Assembly (NCBI RefSeq): GCF_902859625.1
Contig: NZ_CADIJX010000016.1
Coordinates: 1 to 64,000, forward strand
DNA: 64,000 bases
Origin: Achromobacter pestifer
GTDB taxonomy: Bacteria; Pseudomonadota; Gammaproteobacteria; Burkholderiales; Burkholderiaceae_B
Reading direction: 5' to 3'
Made by a program: the position numbers and the translations under genes. Shown one piece after another: positions 38,432 to 47,924 of this stretch. Within the stretch, counting starts at the first letter, position 1. The number at the start of each line of letters is the position of its first letter. A model generated the notes under the pieces. That model was given only the letters and a program-made list of their open reading frames with translations, had not been told where the DNA came from and searched no databases.

Positions 38432-39961
38432 CTATCTGGCCATGGGCGCCACCAGCGCCCAGGGCCGCAACGCTTCGACCTGCGCCGCCAGTTCCAGCAG
38501 CAGGGCTTCACTGCCCAGCGGACCCATGATCTGGATGCCGATCGGCAGTCCGTCCGACGACACGGCAAAGGGAATGGAGATCGCGGGCATGCCGGTCAGG
38601 TTGGCCAGCGGTGCGAAGGGCGAATAGCCGATGACGCCCTTCTTACCCAGACGGTAGGCCAGGTAATCCGCGTTGTCCATGGCGTAGCGGCCGATGGGCG
38701 CCGGCAGTTGCGCCAGGACGGGGCTCAGGAACAAGTCGTAGCCCTGCGCGCCATCCCGGTGCAGGAAGCGGCCAACACGGCGGGTGATCTCGTGGCAGGC
38801 ATCCACGCAAGCCACATACTGCGCGCCGGAGATGGCTCGGGCATATTCGCGCGCCCCCAGCGTGGTGGGCTGCAATTCGTCGGCGGCCAGCCGGCGGCCG
38901 CGCGCGGCCACGAAGCTGTCAATCGCATTAGCCGCGGCGCTGGCGATCAGCGGCAGCATCGGCGACAGGACTTCTTCAGAACCCACCGGTGGCGGGGCCA
39001 TCACCAGTTCATGGCCCAGGCCAGCGAAGAGACGCGCGGCCTCGTCCACGGCTTCGGCCACTTCCGGGTGAATTGCCGCCCCCTCGTAGGTGGTGTTGAT
39101 GAATGCGATGCGACGGCGCGGGGCCGCATGCGGATCGGCGGCAACCCGCGCCACCACGGCACGATAGGACTCGGGCGGTACCGCCGGTGCGGCATAGGGC
39201 GCCCCCACGTCGGCGCCCGCGCTGATATCCAGCGACGCGGCGCAATCCCGCACCGACAGGGTCATCATGTGTTCGGTGGCCAAACCGCCCCACCCTTCGC
39301 CCTTGAGCGGACCCAACGGCATCAGGCCGCGTGACGGCTTCAGGCCCAACACCCCGCAGCACGAGGCCGGAATGCGGATCGACCCGCCACCATCGCTGCC
39401 GTGCGCGATCCGCACCATGCCGCTGGCCAGCGCGGCCCCCGCGCCGCCACTGGACCCGCCCGCGCTATGCCCCGATTTCCAGGGATTCTGTGTGGCGGGG
39501 CCGTAGGCCGGGGATTCCGTCGTGGGGCTCAGGCCAAGCTCGGCGCTGGTGGTGCGGCCAAAAGGGATCAGGCCCGCGCGGCGGTAGCGCTTGACGATCT
39601 CGGCGTCGACATTCCATTCAACGTGGCCATACAGCACCGACCCCATGGCGCTGGGCAGGCCCAGCGCCGCCGTGCCCAGATCCTTCAGCAAGGTGGGCAC
39701 ACCCAGGAACGGCCGGCTGTTCAATTGCGCCAGACGTTGTTCAGGCGTCAGCGCGGCCAGTTCATCATCCAGTGCCTGGGCCAGACGCAGCCCGGCCTCG
39801 GGCTGCATGCCGCAAGCGGCATTGATGGAGGGATTGCGCGCCGCTACCCGGTCCACCGCCTGCTGCATCGCAGCAAGCGCGGTCGTAACCCCTTGGGCGA
39901 TATCGGCGCCCAGCGCCGTCGCGTCGAGGGAAGAGGAATCATGGCGTTCAGCGGTGCTCAT
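38432..39961 (-). CDS. Amidase-signature hydrolase
   Basis: 509 residues of the amidase signature family. The catalytic Lys is in TLLKDLG (about 94-100), and the Ser-cisSer-Lys site is in [19 protein letters not shown] (about 168-186) with [12 protein letters not shown] following. This family hydrolyses amides, nitrilotriesters or arylamides, so the substrate stays open. No export signal. It begins at ATG 39961. Coupling with aidB might be functional or just convenient. Confidence 0.9.
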   Translation of the reverse strand: MSTAERHDSSSLDATALGADIAQGVTTALAAMQQAVDRVAARNPSINAACGMQPEAGLRLAQALDDELAALTPEQRLAQLNSRPFLGVPTLLKDLGTAALGLPSAMGSVLYGHVEWNVDAEIVKRYRRAGLIPFGRTTSAELGLSPTTESPAYGPATQNPWKSGHSAGGSSGGAGAALASGMVRIAHGSDGGGSIRIPASCCGVLGLKPSRGLMPLGPLKGEGWGGLATEHMMTLSVRDCAASLDISAGADVGAPYAAPAVPPESYRAVVARVAADPHAAPRRRIAFINTTYEGAAIHPEVAEAVDEAARLFAGLGHELVMAPPPVGSEEVLSPMLPLIASAAANAIDSFVAARGRRLAADELQPTTLGAREYARAISGAQYVACVDACHEITRRVGRFLHRDGAQGYDLFLSPVLAQLPAPIGRYAMDNADYLAYRLGKKGVIGYSPFAPLANLTGMPAISIPFAVSSDGLPIGIQIMGPLGSEALLLELAAQVEALRPWALVAPMAR

Positions 39962-40088
39962 GCTTACGATGCTCCAGGGTTCGACGGCAAAGTGCCGCAC
40001 ATGCCAGGATATCGACAGTCCGCGTAGGCAACAAGCTCGCCGGGCAAGGGAAGCACCTTGGAGAAAGTGCTCCGCCCGCCCAAACGGA

Positions 40089-41501
40089 TCAGACCGCGCC
40101 GGCGGAAGACGCCCCCCGAGGGCCGGCATTGACGTCTACGTTGACGTCCGCATCGCTGTCTTCGTCGCTGTCCGCCTCGTTGTCCGTCTCCGCACCCAAT
40201 AACCTTTGGGCTTCAGCTTCTGGCAACGCTTCCACATTTTTCAGATTCTTCAGCATCGCGCGGGTGCGCACTTCGGTCTGGCCGATCTTGTTGCTGGCGG
40301 TGTCCAGCGTCTTCTTGACCGCGGCCAGCGCGTCACCGAATTTGCCGAACTCCGTCTTGACCGCACGCAGCACCTGCCACACTTCAGACGATCGCTGCTC
40401 GATCGCCAGGGTGCGGAATCCCATTTGCAGGCTGTTCAGCAGCGCAGCCAGATTGCTGGGCCCGGCCACATTGATGCGCAGGTCATGCAGCTTATCCAGC
40501 AGGCCGGGCCGCCGCAGCACTTCGGCATACAGGCTTTCGGTGGGCAAGAACATGATGGCGAAGTCGGTCGTATGGGGCGGCGCGACGTACTTGCTGGCAA
40601 TCAGCCTGGCCTGTAGCTCGACCGCCCGGCCCAGCGCGGCGCCGGCCGTCTTCACGCCTTCCACGTCCGCGGCCTCTTGGGCATCCATCAGCCGCTCGTA
40701 TTCTTCCTTGGGGAACTTCGCGTCGATCGGCAGCCAGACCGGCTCCAGGCCATCACCGCGTCCCGGCAGGCGGATGGCGAATTCCACGACGGCATCGCTG
40801 CCCGGCACCGGTTTGATATTGCTGGCGTACTGATCGGGCGTCATGTTGTCTTCGATCAGCCGCGCCAGCTGCACTTCACCCCAGGTGCCGCGTGACTTCA
40901 CGTTGGTCAGCACGCGCTTCAGGTCGCCCACCCCTGCGGCCAGGGCCTGCATTTCGCCCAGGCCTTTATGTACCGCTTCAAGCCGGTCAGACACCAGCTT
41001 GAAGGACTCGCCCAGGCGCTGCTCCAGCGTCGCGTGGAGCTTTTCATCCACGGTGCGGCGCATCTCGTCCAGCTTGGCGCTGTTGTCCGTCTGCAACGAT
41101 TGCAAACGCTGGTCCACGGTGGCGCGCACCTCCATCAGGCGGCGTTCGTTGATCTGGATGAGCCCCTGCAATTGCTCGCCGAAACCGGCGGCGAAACGGG
41201 CCAGGGATTCGGCGGATTCCGTGCGTGCGGCCTGGGCATCGCGCGCCAGTCCGCTGCGAAGATCACCCTGGGACTGAGCCAGCTCCTGCCGCAACGTCCG
41301 CGTGGACTCCGCGAATTCGCTGCGCAGGCCGCGCTGGCCGTCCGTGATGTCCGAGCGCAAGGCGCGTTCGGTTCGCTCTTGCCCCTCCAGCAGCGCGTCC
41401 AGCCGGGAATCCCTTGCGGGAGGCCGTAGCCAGGCCAGCACGGACACCAGACAGGCAAGAACTGCGCCGCCAGCGGCGACCCAAAGCAGGATTTCGTTCA
41501 A
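40089..41501 (-). CDS. rmuC: DNA recombination protein RmuC
   Basis: About 470 residues. An N-terminal helix (ILLWVAAGGAVLACLVSVLAWL) anchors it, then a long coiled coil (about 30-190) with heptad-rich REQ segments, and a nuclease-like RmuC domain (GTWGEVQLARLIEDNM, WLPIDAKFPKEEYERL, DFAIMFLPTESLYAEV). RmuC limits DNA inversions. The C-terminus is an Asp/Asn-rich tail (EADSDEDSDADVNVDVN). Start could be TTG 41501, which has GGAGAG eight bases upstream, or ATG 41540 with no clear site. The 3' end overlaps the amidase upstream region. Confidence 0.9.
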   Translation of the reverse strand: MNEILLWVAAGGAVLACLVSVLAWLRPPARDSRLDALLEGQERTERALRSDITDGQRGLRSEFAESTRTLRQELAQSQGDLRSGLARDAQAARTESAESLARFAAGFGEQLQGLIQINERRLMEVRATVDQRLQSLQTDNSAKLDEMRRTVDEKLHATLEQRLGESFKLVSDRLEAVHKGLGEMQALAAGVGDLKRVLTNVKSRGTWGEVQLARLIEDNMTPDQYASNIKPVPGSDAVVEFAIRLPGRGDGLEPVWLPIDAKFPKEEYERLMDAQEAADVEGVKTAGAALGRAVELQARLIASKYVAPPHTTDFAIMFLPTESLYAEVLRRPGLLDKLHDLRINVAGPSNLAALLNSLQMGFRTLAIEQRSSEVWQVLRAVKTEFGKFGDALAAVKKTLDTASNKIGQTEVRTRAMLKNLKNVEALPEAEAQRLLGAETDNEADSDEDSDADVNVDVNAGPRGASSAGAV

Positions 41502-41563
41502 AAGAGGTCTCTCCAAAGCCGGAATTGTAGGATGCATCATCGCACCCAGGCCGCCATTGGCGT

Positions 41564-42301
41564 CTAGGGCGTGACGGGCCGCGAAGCCTCGGGCAGCACG
41601 ATGCCCTGACGATCAACCCAGGTGTAGTCATGCCCGGCGCGTTGCCCGCGCCGCAGCGGATTGCGCGTGCAGACCGAGGCATAGGCGGGATCGACAAAGC
41701 GGTAATGCAAATGTTCGTCCCGTCCCAGCGGAATGCCCAGCCGTGTCGTGCGGATCAAGGCCTGGGGCGAATCGCCTACGTCCTCGACGTACAGCGCATC
41801 CGGATCAAATCGGCGCGCGTCCCATTCCGGCACTTTCAACCCCAGCGAGCGGCACAGCAGCGTTTGCCCGGCACACAAGCGCGACGGCGGGCGCGGATGC
41901 CCCTGCGCGTCGGGATTCAACTGCTGCATGCGGGCCAGCGCCTCGGGGCCGGATTGCGCGTCCGTCCAGGGATGGCCGGATTTGATCAGCACCGCATTGC
42001 CAGGGCCGGCCGCGCTGAAATTCAGCGAATCGCCGCCCCGCGCGTAGTACATGTAGATGACGCCGCCATCCATGAACAAGGCGCGGCGCTTGTGCGTGTA
42101 GCCCAGCGAGGCATGGCTGCCTTTTTCTTCGAGGTAGTAGGCTTCGGTCTCGATGATGCGCATCGACAGCCACAGTCCCTCCACGCGATGGCGGATGACC
42201 TTGCCCAGCAGATCACGCGCCAGCTCGGAAGCGTCGCGGTCAAAAAAGGCATCGGGCAACGCCCTGTTGACGCTGCGCGATGCCGGGATGGAAGACGCCA
42301 T
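41564..42301 (-). CDS. mpg: AAG/Mpg-family DNA-3-methyladenine glycosylase
   Basis: 245 residues of the alkyladenine DNA glycosylase fold. The RDLLGKVIRHRVEG strand, ETEAYYLEEKGSHASLGYT (with the catalytic Glu), GVIYMYYARGGDSLNFS and the late GIPLGRDEHLHYRFVDPAYAS strand are family marks. It removes alkylated purines, in keeping with the AidB nearby. Start ATG 42301, 16 bases after the ArsC-like stop codon. Confidence 0.88.
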   Translation of the reverse strand: MASSIPASRSVNRALPDAFFDRDASELARDLLGKVIRHRVEGLWLSMRIIETEAYYLEEKGSHASLGYTHKRRALFMDGGVIYMYYARGGDSLNFSAAGPGNAVLIKSGHPWTDAQSGPEALARMQQLNPDAQGHPRPPSRLCAGQTLLCRSLGLKVPEWDARRFDPDALYVEDVGDSPQALIRTTRLGIPLGRDEHLHYRFVDPAYASVCTRNPLRRGQRAGHDYTWVDRQGIVLPEASRPVTP

Positions 42302-42317
42302 CGCAGCGGGCGCCGTG

Positions 42318-42674
42318 TCAGGCGAAGCGTTCGCCGTAGCGCTTTTCGCTGAAGCCAACCGTGACCTCGTCATCCGGCGTCACCGTGACGGGCCGGCGCA
42401 CCAGCGCGGGGTATTCCGCGATCAACTGGCTCCATTGGGCATCGGTGTGTGCGGTCTTGCGGTCTTCGGGCAGATTGCGCCACGTCATCGACGTGCGGTT
42501 GACCAGCTTTTCCCAGCCGCCAACTTTGTCCGACCACGCTTTCAGCGTCTTGGCCGGTACCGGATGATCGCGGTAATCCACGAATGCGTGCTCGACGCCA
42601 TGGTCAGACAACCAGTCGCGCGCCTTGATGCAGGTGCTGCACTTGGTCAGGCCATACAGAGTGGTTTGCTTCAT
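42318..42674 (-). CDS. ArsC/Spx-like (YffB) thioredoxin-fold protein
   Basis: 118 residues with a thioredoxin fold and the KCSTCIKARDWL motif (Cys-x-x-Cys), then WSDKVGGWEKLVNRTSMTWRNL and PALVRRPV, as in YffB and arsenate reductase relatives. True ArsC has one N-terminal catalytic Cys, so reductase activity on arsenate is not assured. ATG 42674 overlaps the potI stop codon (ATGA), so it is the fifth gene of the pot operon. Confidence 0.85.
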   Translation of the reverse strand: MKQTTLYGLTKCSTCIKARDWLSDHGVEHAFVDYRDHPVPAKTLKAWSDKVGGWEKLVNRTSMTWRNLPEDRKTAHTDAQWSQLIAEYPALVRRPVTVTPDDEVTVGFSEKRYGERFA

Positions 42675-43480
42675 TTGGGTTCGGACTCCTTGCGCCATTG
42701 CAGGCGATTGGCCAGGATCACGCACGTGCCCACGGCCAGGATGAACAACGTGGCAAGCGCGTTGATCTCGGGTTTCAGACCCAGCCGCACGCGCGAGAAC
42801 ACTTCCATCGGCAGCGTGCTGGAACTGGGACCGGACAGGAACGACGCCAGCACGACGTCATCCAGCGACAGCGTGAACGACAGCAACCAGGCCGATGCCA
42901 GCGCCGGCGCGATCAGCGGCAGCGTGATCTTGAAGAACACGGTGATGGGGGTTGCGCCCAGGTCCAGCGCCGCCTCCTCCAATGACCGGTCCAGGTCGCG
43001 GATACGGGTCTGGATAACGACGGCCACGAACGCCATGCACAGCGTCACGTGCCCCACCCAGATTGTGAAGACGCCGTTTTCGGCGGGCCAGCCCAGGCTG
43101 CCGCGCAGTTCCACGAACATCAGCAACAGCGAAATACCCAGCACGACTTCGGGAATGACAAGCGGCGCGCTCAACATGCCCACGTATAGCGAGAAGCCAC
43201 GGAAGCGCCCCATGCGCCCCAGCACATAGCCCGCCCACGTACCGATGATGACGGCCGCCGTCGCCGTCATCGCCGCGATGCGGAACGACAACCAGGCCGA
43301 CCGCAACAGCGCATCGTCATTGAACAGCGCGTGATACCAGCGGAACGAAAAACCCGCCCAGGACGTGACCGTGGGCGACTCGTTGAACGAAAACACCATC
43401 AGGCTGACGATGGGCACATACAAGAAGAAATAACCCAGCCCCAGCACCACGGCGCGCAACGTCTTGTTGGGGCCTTTCAT
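42671..43480 (-). CDS. potI: Putrescine/spermidine ABC permease PotI
   Basis: 269 residues, six transmembrane helices, an EAA loop SLEEAALDLGATPITVFFKITLPLIAPAL (split over the loop). It is the second permease of the putrescine importer and matches PotI in length. ATGA overlaps link it to potH before and the ArsC-like gene after it. Confidence 0.92.
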   Translation of the reverse strand: MKGPNKTLRAVVLGLGYFFLYVPIVSLMVFSFNESPTVTSWAGFSFRWYHALFNDDALLRSAWLSFRIAAMTATAAVIIGTWAGYVLGRMGRFRGFSLYVGMLSAPLVIPEVVLGISLLLMFVELRGSLGWPAENGVFTIWVGHVTLCMAFVAVVIQTRIRDLDRSLEEAALDLGATPITVFFKITLPLIAPALASAWLLSFTLSLDDVVLASFLSGPSSSTLPMEVFSRVRLGLKPEINALATLFILAVGTCVILANRLQWRKESEPK

Positions 43481-44397
43481 GCGCGGCCTCCGTTCGTCTG
43501 TTCCTGCTGCTTGACCTGGTTGTACTGAAAGTAGACCAGCGGCACGAGCAACAGCAACACCATCACGCAGGTCACCGCAGATGCCATCGGCCAATCGGCG
43601 TTATTGAAGAATTCGTTCCACATCACGCGGCCCATCATCAGCGTATTGGCGCCACCCAGCATTTCCGGAATCACGTATTCGCCCACCGCCGGAATGAATA
43701 CCAGCATGGCGCCGGCGATCACGCCCTGGCGCGACAGCGGTACGGTGATCTGCCAGAACGCCTGCCAGGGCTTGGCGCCCAGGTCATACGCGGCTTCCAG
43801 CAGACGCAAGTCCATCTTCACCAACGTCGCGTACAGCGGCAGGATGAAGAACGGCAGATAGGCGTAGACCATGCCGATATAGACCGCCACATCAGTGCGG
43901 TAGATCTCCAGCGGACTGGAAATCAAACCCAGGCTTTGCAGCAGATTATTCAACAGACCGTCGTTGCGCAAAATGCCGACCCAGGCGTACACGCGCAACA
44001 GCAACGACGTCCAGAACGGCAGGATCACGCCCAACAGCAACAGATTACGCACACGAGGCGACGACCGGGCGATGTAGTAGGCAATCGGATACCCGATCAG
44101 CACGCAGATCAGCGTGGTGATGCCCGCGATCTTCACGGAACTCAGGTAGGTCTTGAAATACAGGCTGTCGGTGAACAGCAGGATATAGCCGCGCAAGTGC
44201 AGGCTGAACTGCACCGCCTCGTCCTTGAATTCCGCCAGCGCCGTGTAGGGTGGAATGCCGAATGTCACTTCGGCGAAGCTGATCTTCAGCACCAACAGGA
44301 ACGGCAGCAGCAGGAACAGCACCAGCCAGGCGAACGGCGGCAGCACCGCCAGCGTCCGGCCCGACGGCAACCAGTCGCGGGGCGAAAACCGGATCAT
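43477..44397 (-). CDS. potH: Putrescine ABC permease PotH
   Basis: 306 residues with six transmembrane helices. The EAA loop reads LEAAYDLGAKPWQAFWQITVPL (interrupted by none of the usual insertions). The hydrophilic loop after helix 1 (EVTFGIPPYTALAEF) matches PotH. Its stop codon overlaps potI by four bases and its start overlaps potG, so the four genes are coupled. Confidence 0.92.
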   Translation of the reverse strand: MIRFSPRDWLPSGRTLAVLPPFAWLVLFLLLPFLLVLKISFAEVTFGIPPYTALAEFKDEAVQFSLHLRGYILLFTDSLYFKTYLSSVKIAGITTLICVLIGYPIAYYIARSSPRVRNLLLLGVILPFWTSLLLRVYAWVGILRNDGLLNNLLQSLGLISSPLEIYRTDVAVYIGMVYAYLPFFILPLYATLVKMDLRLLEAAYDLGAKPWQAFWQITVPLSRQGVIAGAMLVFIPAVGEYVIPEMLGGANTLMMGRVMWNEFFNNADWPMASAVTCVMVLLLLVPLVYFQYNQVKQQEQTNGGRA

Positions 44398-45521
44398 GAC
44401 GCCAGCACCGTCGCGCTGTCGGCACCCCAGCTGACGAAGATCTCTTCGTCGATGCCCGGGGCGTCCATCTGGGCCAGCAACAGGCTGGGCACGCTGGCCT
44501 CGACCGTCTTGCCGGAATCCAGGCGGATCTGATAAAGGGCATAGCTGCCCATCCAGGCCATGTGGCTGACCATGCCGTGGGCCCAGTTGTATTCGCCTTC
44601 GGGCTGTTCACGCGACACCACCAGGCGTTCTGGCCGGATCGAGACGTGCACTTCCATGCCCAGCGGCTCGCTCACGCCGTGGTTCACGAACAGCGGGCGG
44701 GTCAGTTCAGCGCATTCGATCGCCACATGGTCAGGTTCATCGACGACGATGGTGCCCGTGAACATATTGGTCGACCCGATGAAGCTGGCGACAAAGCGTG
44801 AATTCGGGAACGCATAGACGTCCTGCGGCGTGCCGCACTGGACGATCTGCCCTTCGGTCATGACGGCCAGGCGATGCGCCATGGTCATGGCCTCTTCCTG
44901 ATCGTGGGTGACCATGATGCAGGTCACGCCGACCTGCTCCAGGATCTTCACGAGTTCGATCTGCGTTTTCTGGCGGATCTGCTTGTCCAGCGCCGACATG
45001 GGCTCGTCCAGCAGCAGCAGCTTGGGCCGCTTGACCAGACTGCGCGCCAGGGCCACGCGCTGCTGCTGGCCGCCCGACAACTGGTTGGGCTTGCGACGCG
45101 AATAACCGGCCATCTGGACCAGGTCCAGGGCTTCGAAGACGCGGTCATGGATTTCGGCGCGGTCCACGCCTTCCTGCTTCAGGCCGAACGCCACGTTGGC
45201 CTCGACCGTCATGTGCGGGAACAGCGCGTAGGACTGGAACATCATGTTCACGGGACGCCGGTACGGCGGCACGCCGGTGATGTCTTCGCCGTCCAGCAGA
45301 ATCTGCCCGGACGTCGTTTCCTCGAAACCCGCCAGCATGCGCAACAAGGTGGACTTGCCGCTGCCGGAGCTTCCCAGCAGCGCGAAGATCTCGTTGCGCT
45401 TGACCGACAGGTTGACGGAACGCACGGCGACCACATCGCCAAAAATCTTGACCACATCGGAGACCCGGACGAACTCGTCCGGGTCGACCGTATGCGGCGC
45501 CGAGTAACGGCTATCGCTCAT
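44394..45521 (-). CDS. potG: Putrescine ABC ATPase PotG
   Basis: 375 residues. Walker A GSSGSGKST (50-58), signature LSGGQQQRVALARSL, Walker B LLLLDEPMSALD and a C-terminal TOBE domain (about 285-375). It energises import of putrescine with PotH and PotI. It begins six bases after the potF stop codon. Confidence 0.93.
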   Translation of the reverse strand: MSDSRYSAPHTVDPDEFVRVSDVVKIFGDVVAVRSVNLSVKRNEIFALLGSSGSGKSTLLRMLAGFEETTSGQILLDGEDITGVPPYRRPVNMMFQSYALFPHMTVEANVAFGLKQEGVDRAEIHDRVFEALDLVQMAGYSRRKPNQLSGGQQQRVALARSLVKRPKLLLLDEPMSALDKQIRQKTQIELVKILEQVGVTCIMVTHDQEEAMTMAHRLAVMTEGQIVQCGTPQDVYAFPNSRFVASFIGSTNMFTGTIVVDEPDHVAIECAELTRPLFVNHGVSEPLGMEVHVSIRPERLVVSREQPEGEYNWAHGMVSHMAWMGSYALYQIRLDSGKTVEASVPSLLLAQMDAPGIDEEIFVSWGADSATVLAS

Positions 45522-45527
45522 GATGAC

Positions 45528-46631
45528 TTATCTTCCAGACTTCAGCTCGGACCACATCCGATTTTGCAGGCGTTGCACGTTCAAGGGCAGCGCCTTGATC
45601 ACGTACAGGGTCTTGGAGACCTCGGCCGGCGGGTAGATCATGGGGTTTTCGGCCACGTCCTTCACCACATACTGCCGCGCTTCCTTGTTGGCGTTGGGGT
45701 AGAACATGGTGTTGGTGATGGCCGCATGCACCTTGGGCGTTTCAATGTAGTTGATGAACGCCAGGGCCTCTTCGGGGTGCGGGGCATCCTTGGGGATGAC
45801 CATCAGGTCGAACCACGCCGGCGCACCGCCCTTCGGGATGAAGTAGTTCACTTCATAGGACTTCTTGGCTTCCTGCGCGCGCTTGCGGGCGATCATGACG
45901 TCACCCGAAAAGCCGTAGACCATGCACAAGTCACCCACGGCCAATTCGTCGATGTAGCCCGACGAGCTGAACTGGCGGATGTACGGCCGGATCTGCTTGA
46001 GCACATCCAGCGCGGCCTTGTAGTCGTCCGGATTGGTGCTGTTGGGATCCTTGCCCAGATACTTCAGCACGGCCGGGAACACTTGCGCCGCTTCGTCCAG
46101 CATCGAGATGCCGCACTCTTTCAGCTTGGCGGCGTTCTCGGGCTTGAAGATCATGTCCCAGTTGGCCAGGTCCACGGTGTCGCCCATGATCTGCTTGACC
46201 TTGGTGACGTTGTAGCCCAGCCCGTTGGTGCCGTAGCCCCAGGGGATCGCGTACTCGTTGCCCGGATCGACGGTCGCCACCAGCGCCATCACTTCCGGGT
46301 CCAGGTACTTCCAGTTCGGGATCTTGGACTTGTCCAGTTTCTGGAACAGGCCGGCCTCGATCTGGCGCGAGGCGTAATGGGTGGACGGGACAACGACGTC
46401 GTAACCCGACTTGCCTGCCAACAGTTTGGCTTGCAGCGTGTCGTTGCTGTCGTAGACGTCATAGCGGACCTTGATGCCGGTTTCCTTTTCGAAACCGGGG
46501 ATCGTGTCCGGGGCCGTGTATTCGGCCCAGTTGTAGACGTTGACGACCTTATTCTGCGCGACCGCCGACGATGCCGATGCCGCGACCAACACCGCGCCGA
46601 GCGCCCAGCGCATTCCCGCCCTTAGTTCCAT
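45528..46631 (-). CDS. potF: Putrescine-binding periplasmic protein PotF
   Basis: 367 residues. A Sec signal peptide ends near ASSAVAQ (residue 25). The mature part has NVYNWAEYTAPDTIPGF, YDVYDSNDTLQAKLLAGKSGYD and VVPSTHYASRQIEAG as in PotF/PotD. AGGGGG precedes ATG 46631. It is the first gene of potFGHI, followed by the ArsC-like and glycosylase genes. The 146 bases upstream hold no gene. Confidence 0.93.
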   Translation of the reverse strand: MELRAGMRWALGAVLVAASASSAVAQNKVVNVYNWAEYTAPDTIPGFEKETGIKVRYDVYDSNDTLQAKLLAGKSGYDVVVPSTHYASRQIEAGLFQKLDKSKIPNWKYLDPEVMALVATVDPGNEYAIPWGYGTNGLGYNVTKVKQIMGDTVDLANWDMIFKPENAAKLKECGISMLDEAAQVFPAVLKYLGKDPNSTNPDDYKAALDVLKQIRPYIRQFSSSGYIDELAVGDLCMVYGFSGDVMIARKRAQEAKKSYEVNYFIPKGGAPAWFDLMVIPKDAPHPEEALAFINYIETPKVHAAITNTMFYPNANKEARQYVVKDVAENPMIYPPAEVSKTLYVIKALPLNVQRLQNRMWSELKSGR

Positions 46632-46777
46632 TACGAGCCCCCTTTGCTGTGTATGCCGTGTATGACAGGACTACCAAAAGGCGAAATGATAAAGCTTTTT
46701 AGCGATGGTCTGCCCAACTTTGGCCGCTAGTTGAGGCAATGGGGGCCTGATGGAGATAAATGAACCCACACCCTGGG

Positions 46778-47446
46778 TCAGGGCTGGACGCCGATCCCCC
46801 AGGCGGTCCAATAGCTGTCGCGCAGCTTCATCCAGAAACGGTCGCCCTCTTCCCCGGCCACCTTGACGAGCGACCGGCGCAAGCGGTCCAGATTGCCCTG
46901 GCGCTGCCGCTCGGACAACACGCCCTGGGTGCCCCGATCGAAATCGATCAGCCAGACTTTGGCATCCGCCCCGATCAGGATATTGAAGGCATTCAGGTCA
47001 GCGTGCCAGACGCCGGCGCGGTGCATGCGGACGATGGCCTCTGCCACCGCGCCCCACACCGGCTCAGCCAGCGCATGGGCCAGGGGCTGAACGCCCGGAA
47101 TCCGTTCGACCACGATGGCCGCGCGATAGATGGGGCCCTGGCGCCAATAGGCGGCGGCCAGCGGCGCCGGCACGGCCAGGCCCTGGGCGCGCATGGCGGC
47201 CAGCAGCCGGAATTCACGGAAACTGCGGGTGCGGTCTTCGCCTGTCCAAAGATAGGCGTCGCGGCTGACGCGGGCGATCATGCCGCCACGGCGGTAACGG
47301 CGCAGCACCCCCTGCCAGCCCTGGCCCTGCACGAACCAGGCCGCCTGGCGTCCGCCTGCGTCCACCAGGCGGGCACGGTCGCCGTAATGCGCGGGATTGA
47401 AAACCTCGGGGCCGGAATCGGCCAGGCGCGAAGCGTCGCTGAGCAT
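46778..47446 (-). CDS. kdkA: Kdo kinase KdkA
   Basis: 222 residues of the eukaryotic-like WaaP/KdkA kinase fold. LRRYRRGG, YLWTGEDRTRSFREFRLLA, HADLNAFNILIG (catalytic loop with Asp) and WLIDFDRG (metal Asp) are the kinase motifs. KdkA phosphorylates the 4-position of the inner Kdo of LPS, typical of species with a single Kdo, such as Bordetella. ATG 47446 has a poor ribosome site; a GTG at 47512 overlaps the end of the globin gene and would add 22 residues. Confidence 0.88.
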   Translation of the reverse strand: MLSDASRLADSGPEVFNPAHYGDRARLVDAGGRQAAWFVQGQGWQGVLRRYRRGGMIARVSRDAYLWTGEDRTRSFREFRLLAAMRAQGLAVPAPLAAAYWRQGPIYRAAIVVERIPGVQPLAHALAEPVWGAVAEAIVRMHRAGVWHADLNAFNILIGADAKVWLIDFDRGTQGVLSERQRQGNLDRLRRSLVKVAGEEGDRFWMKLRDSYWTAWGIGVQP

Positions 47447-47501
47447 GGCGCCGGCAAGCGGCCCCGGCCAGGACTGCCGCTGGGCGCCTTCCCGCGCGCG
47501 T

Positions 47502-47924
47502 TCAGCCTTCACGGTTGCGCATCCAATCGGCCACGCCGTAGAACGACTCCAGCAAGCGCTCCACCAGCGCCGGGGCGATGCCCTGGTCTTCCATGGCTCG
47601 CCCGATGCAGGTGACCCATTGGTCGCGCTCGATCTCGCCGATCGAGAACGGCAGATGGCGTGCCCGCAAGCGGGGATGCCCGAAGCGTTCAATATAGTGG
47701 TCAGGACCACCGAAGTAGCCGCACAGGAACCAGAACAGCTTGTTGCGCGCGTCATCCAGGCTGGGCCCGTGCGCCGCGCGCAGCGCCTTGAGATCAGGCT
47801 CGATGTCCATCAAGTCATAGAAGCGGTCGACCAGCGCACGCACGCCGGGCTCACCGCCAAGAAGGTCAAACACGCTACGGGAATTTTCCACGGGTTCAGT
47901 AATGGTTTGGACGTGGGTCGTCAT
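47502..47924 (-). CDS. Group II truncated haemoglobin
   Basis: 140 residues. The truncated globin fold is marked by FDLLGGEPGVRALVDRFYDLM, FLCGYFGGPDHYIERFGHPRLRARHLPF (proximal His in RFGHP or RARH) and WVTCIGRAMED. This group binds O2 or NO and is often linked to oxidative and nitrosative stress. ATG 47924 overlaps the permease stop codon as TGATG. Confidence 0.88.
   Translation of the reverse strand: MTTHVQTITEPVENSRSVFDLLGGEPGVRALVDRFYDLMDIEPDLKALRAAHGPSLDDARNKLFWFLCGYFGGPDHYIERFGHPRLRARHLPFSIGEIERDQWVTCIGRAMEDQGIAPALVERLLESFYGVADWMRNREG

Noticed and set aside
42318-42674. Call as true arsenate reductase
   Set aside because: CSTC motif and context in a polyamine operon do not support ars function; no ars genes are near.
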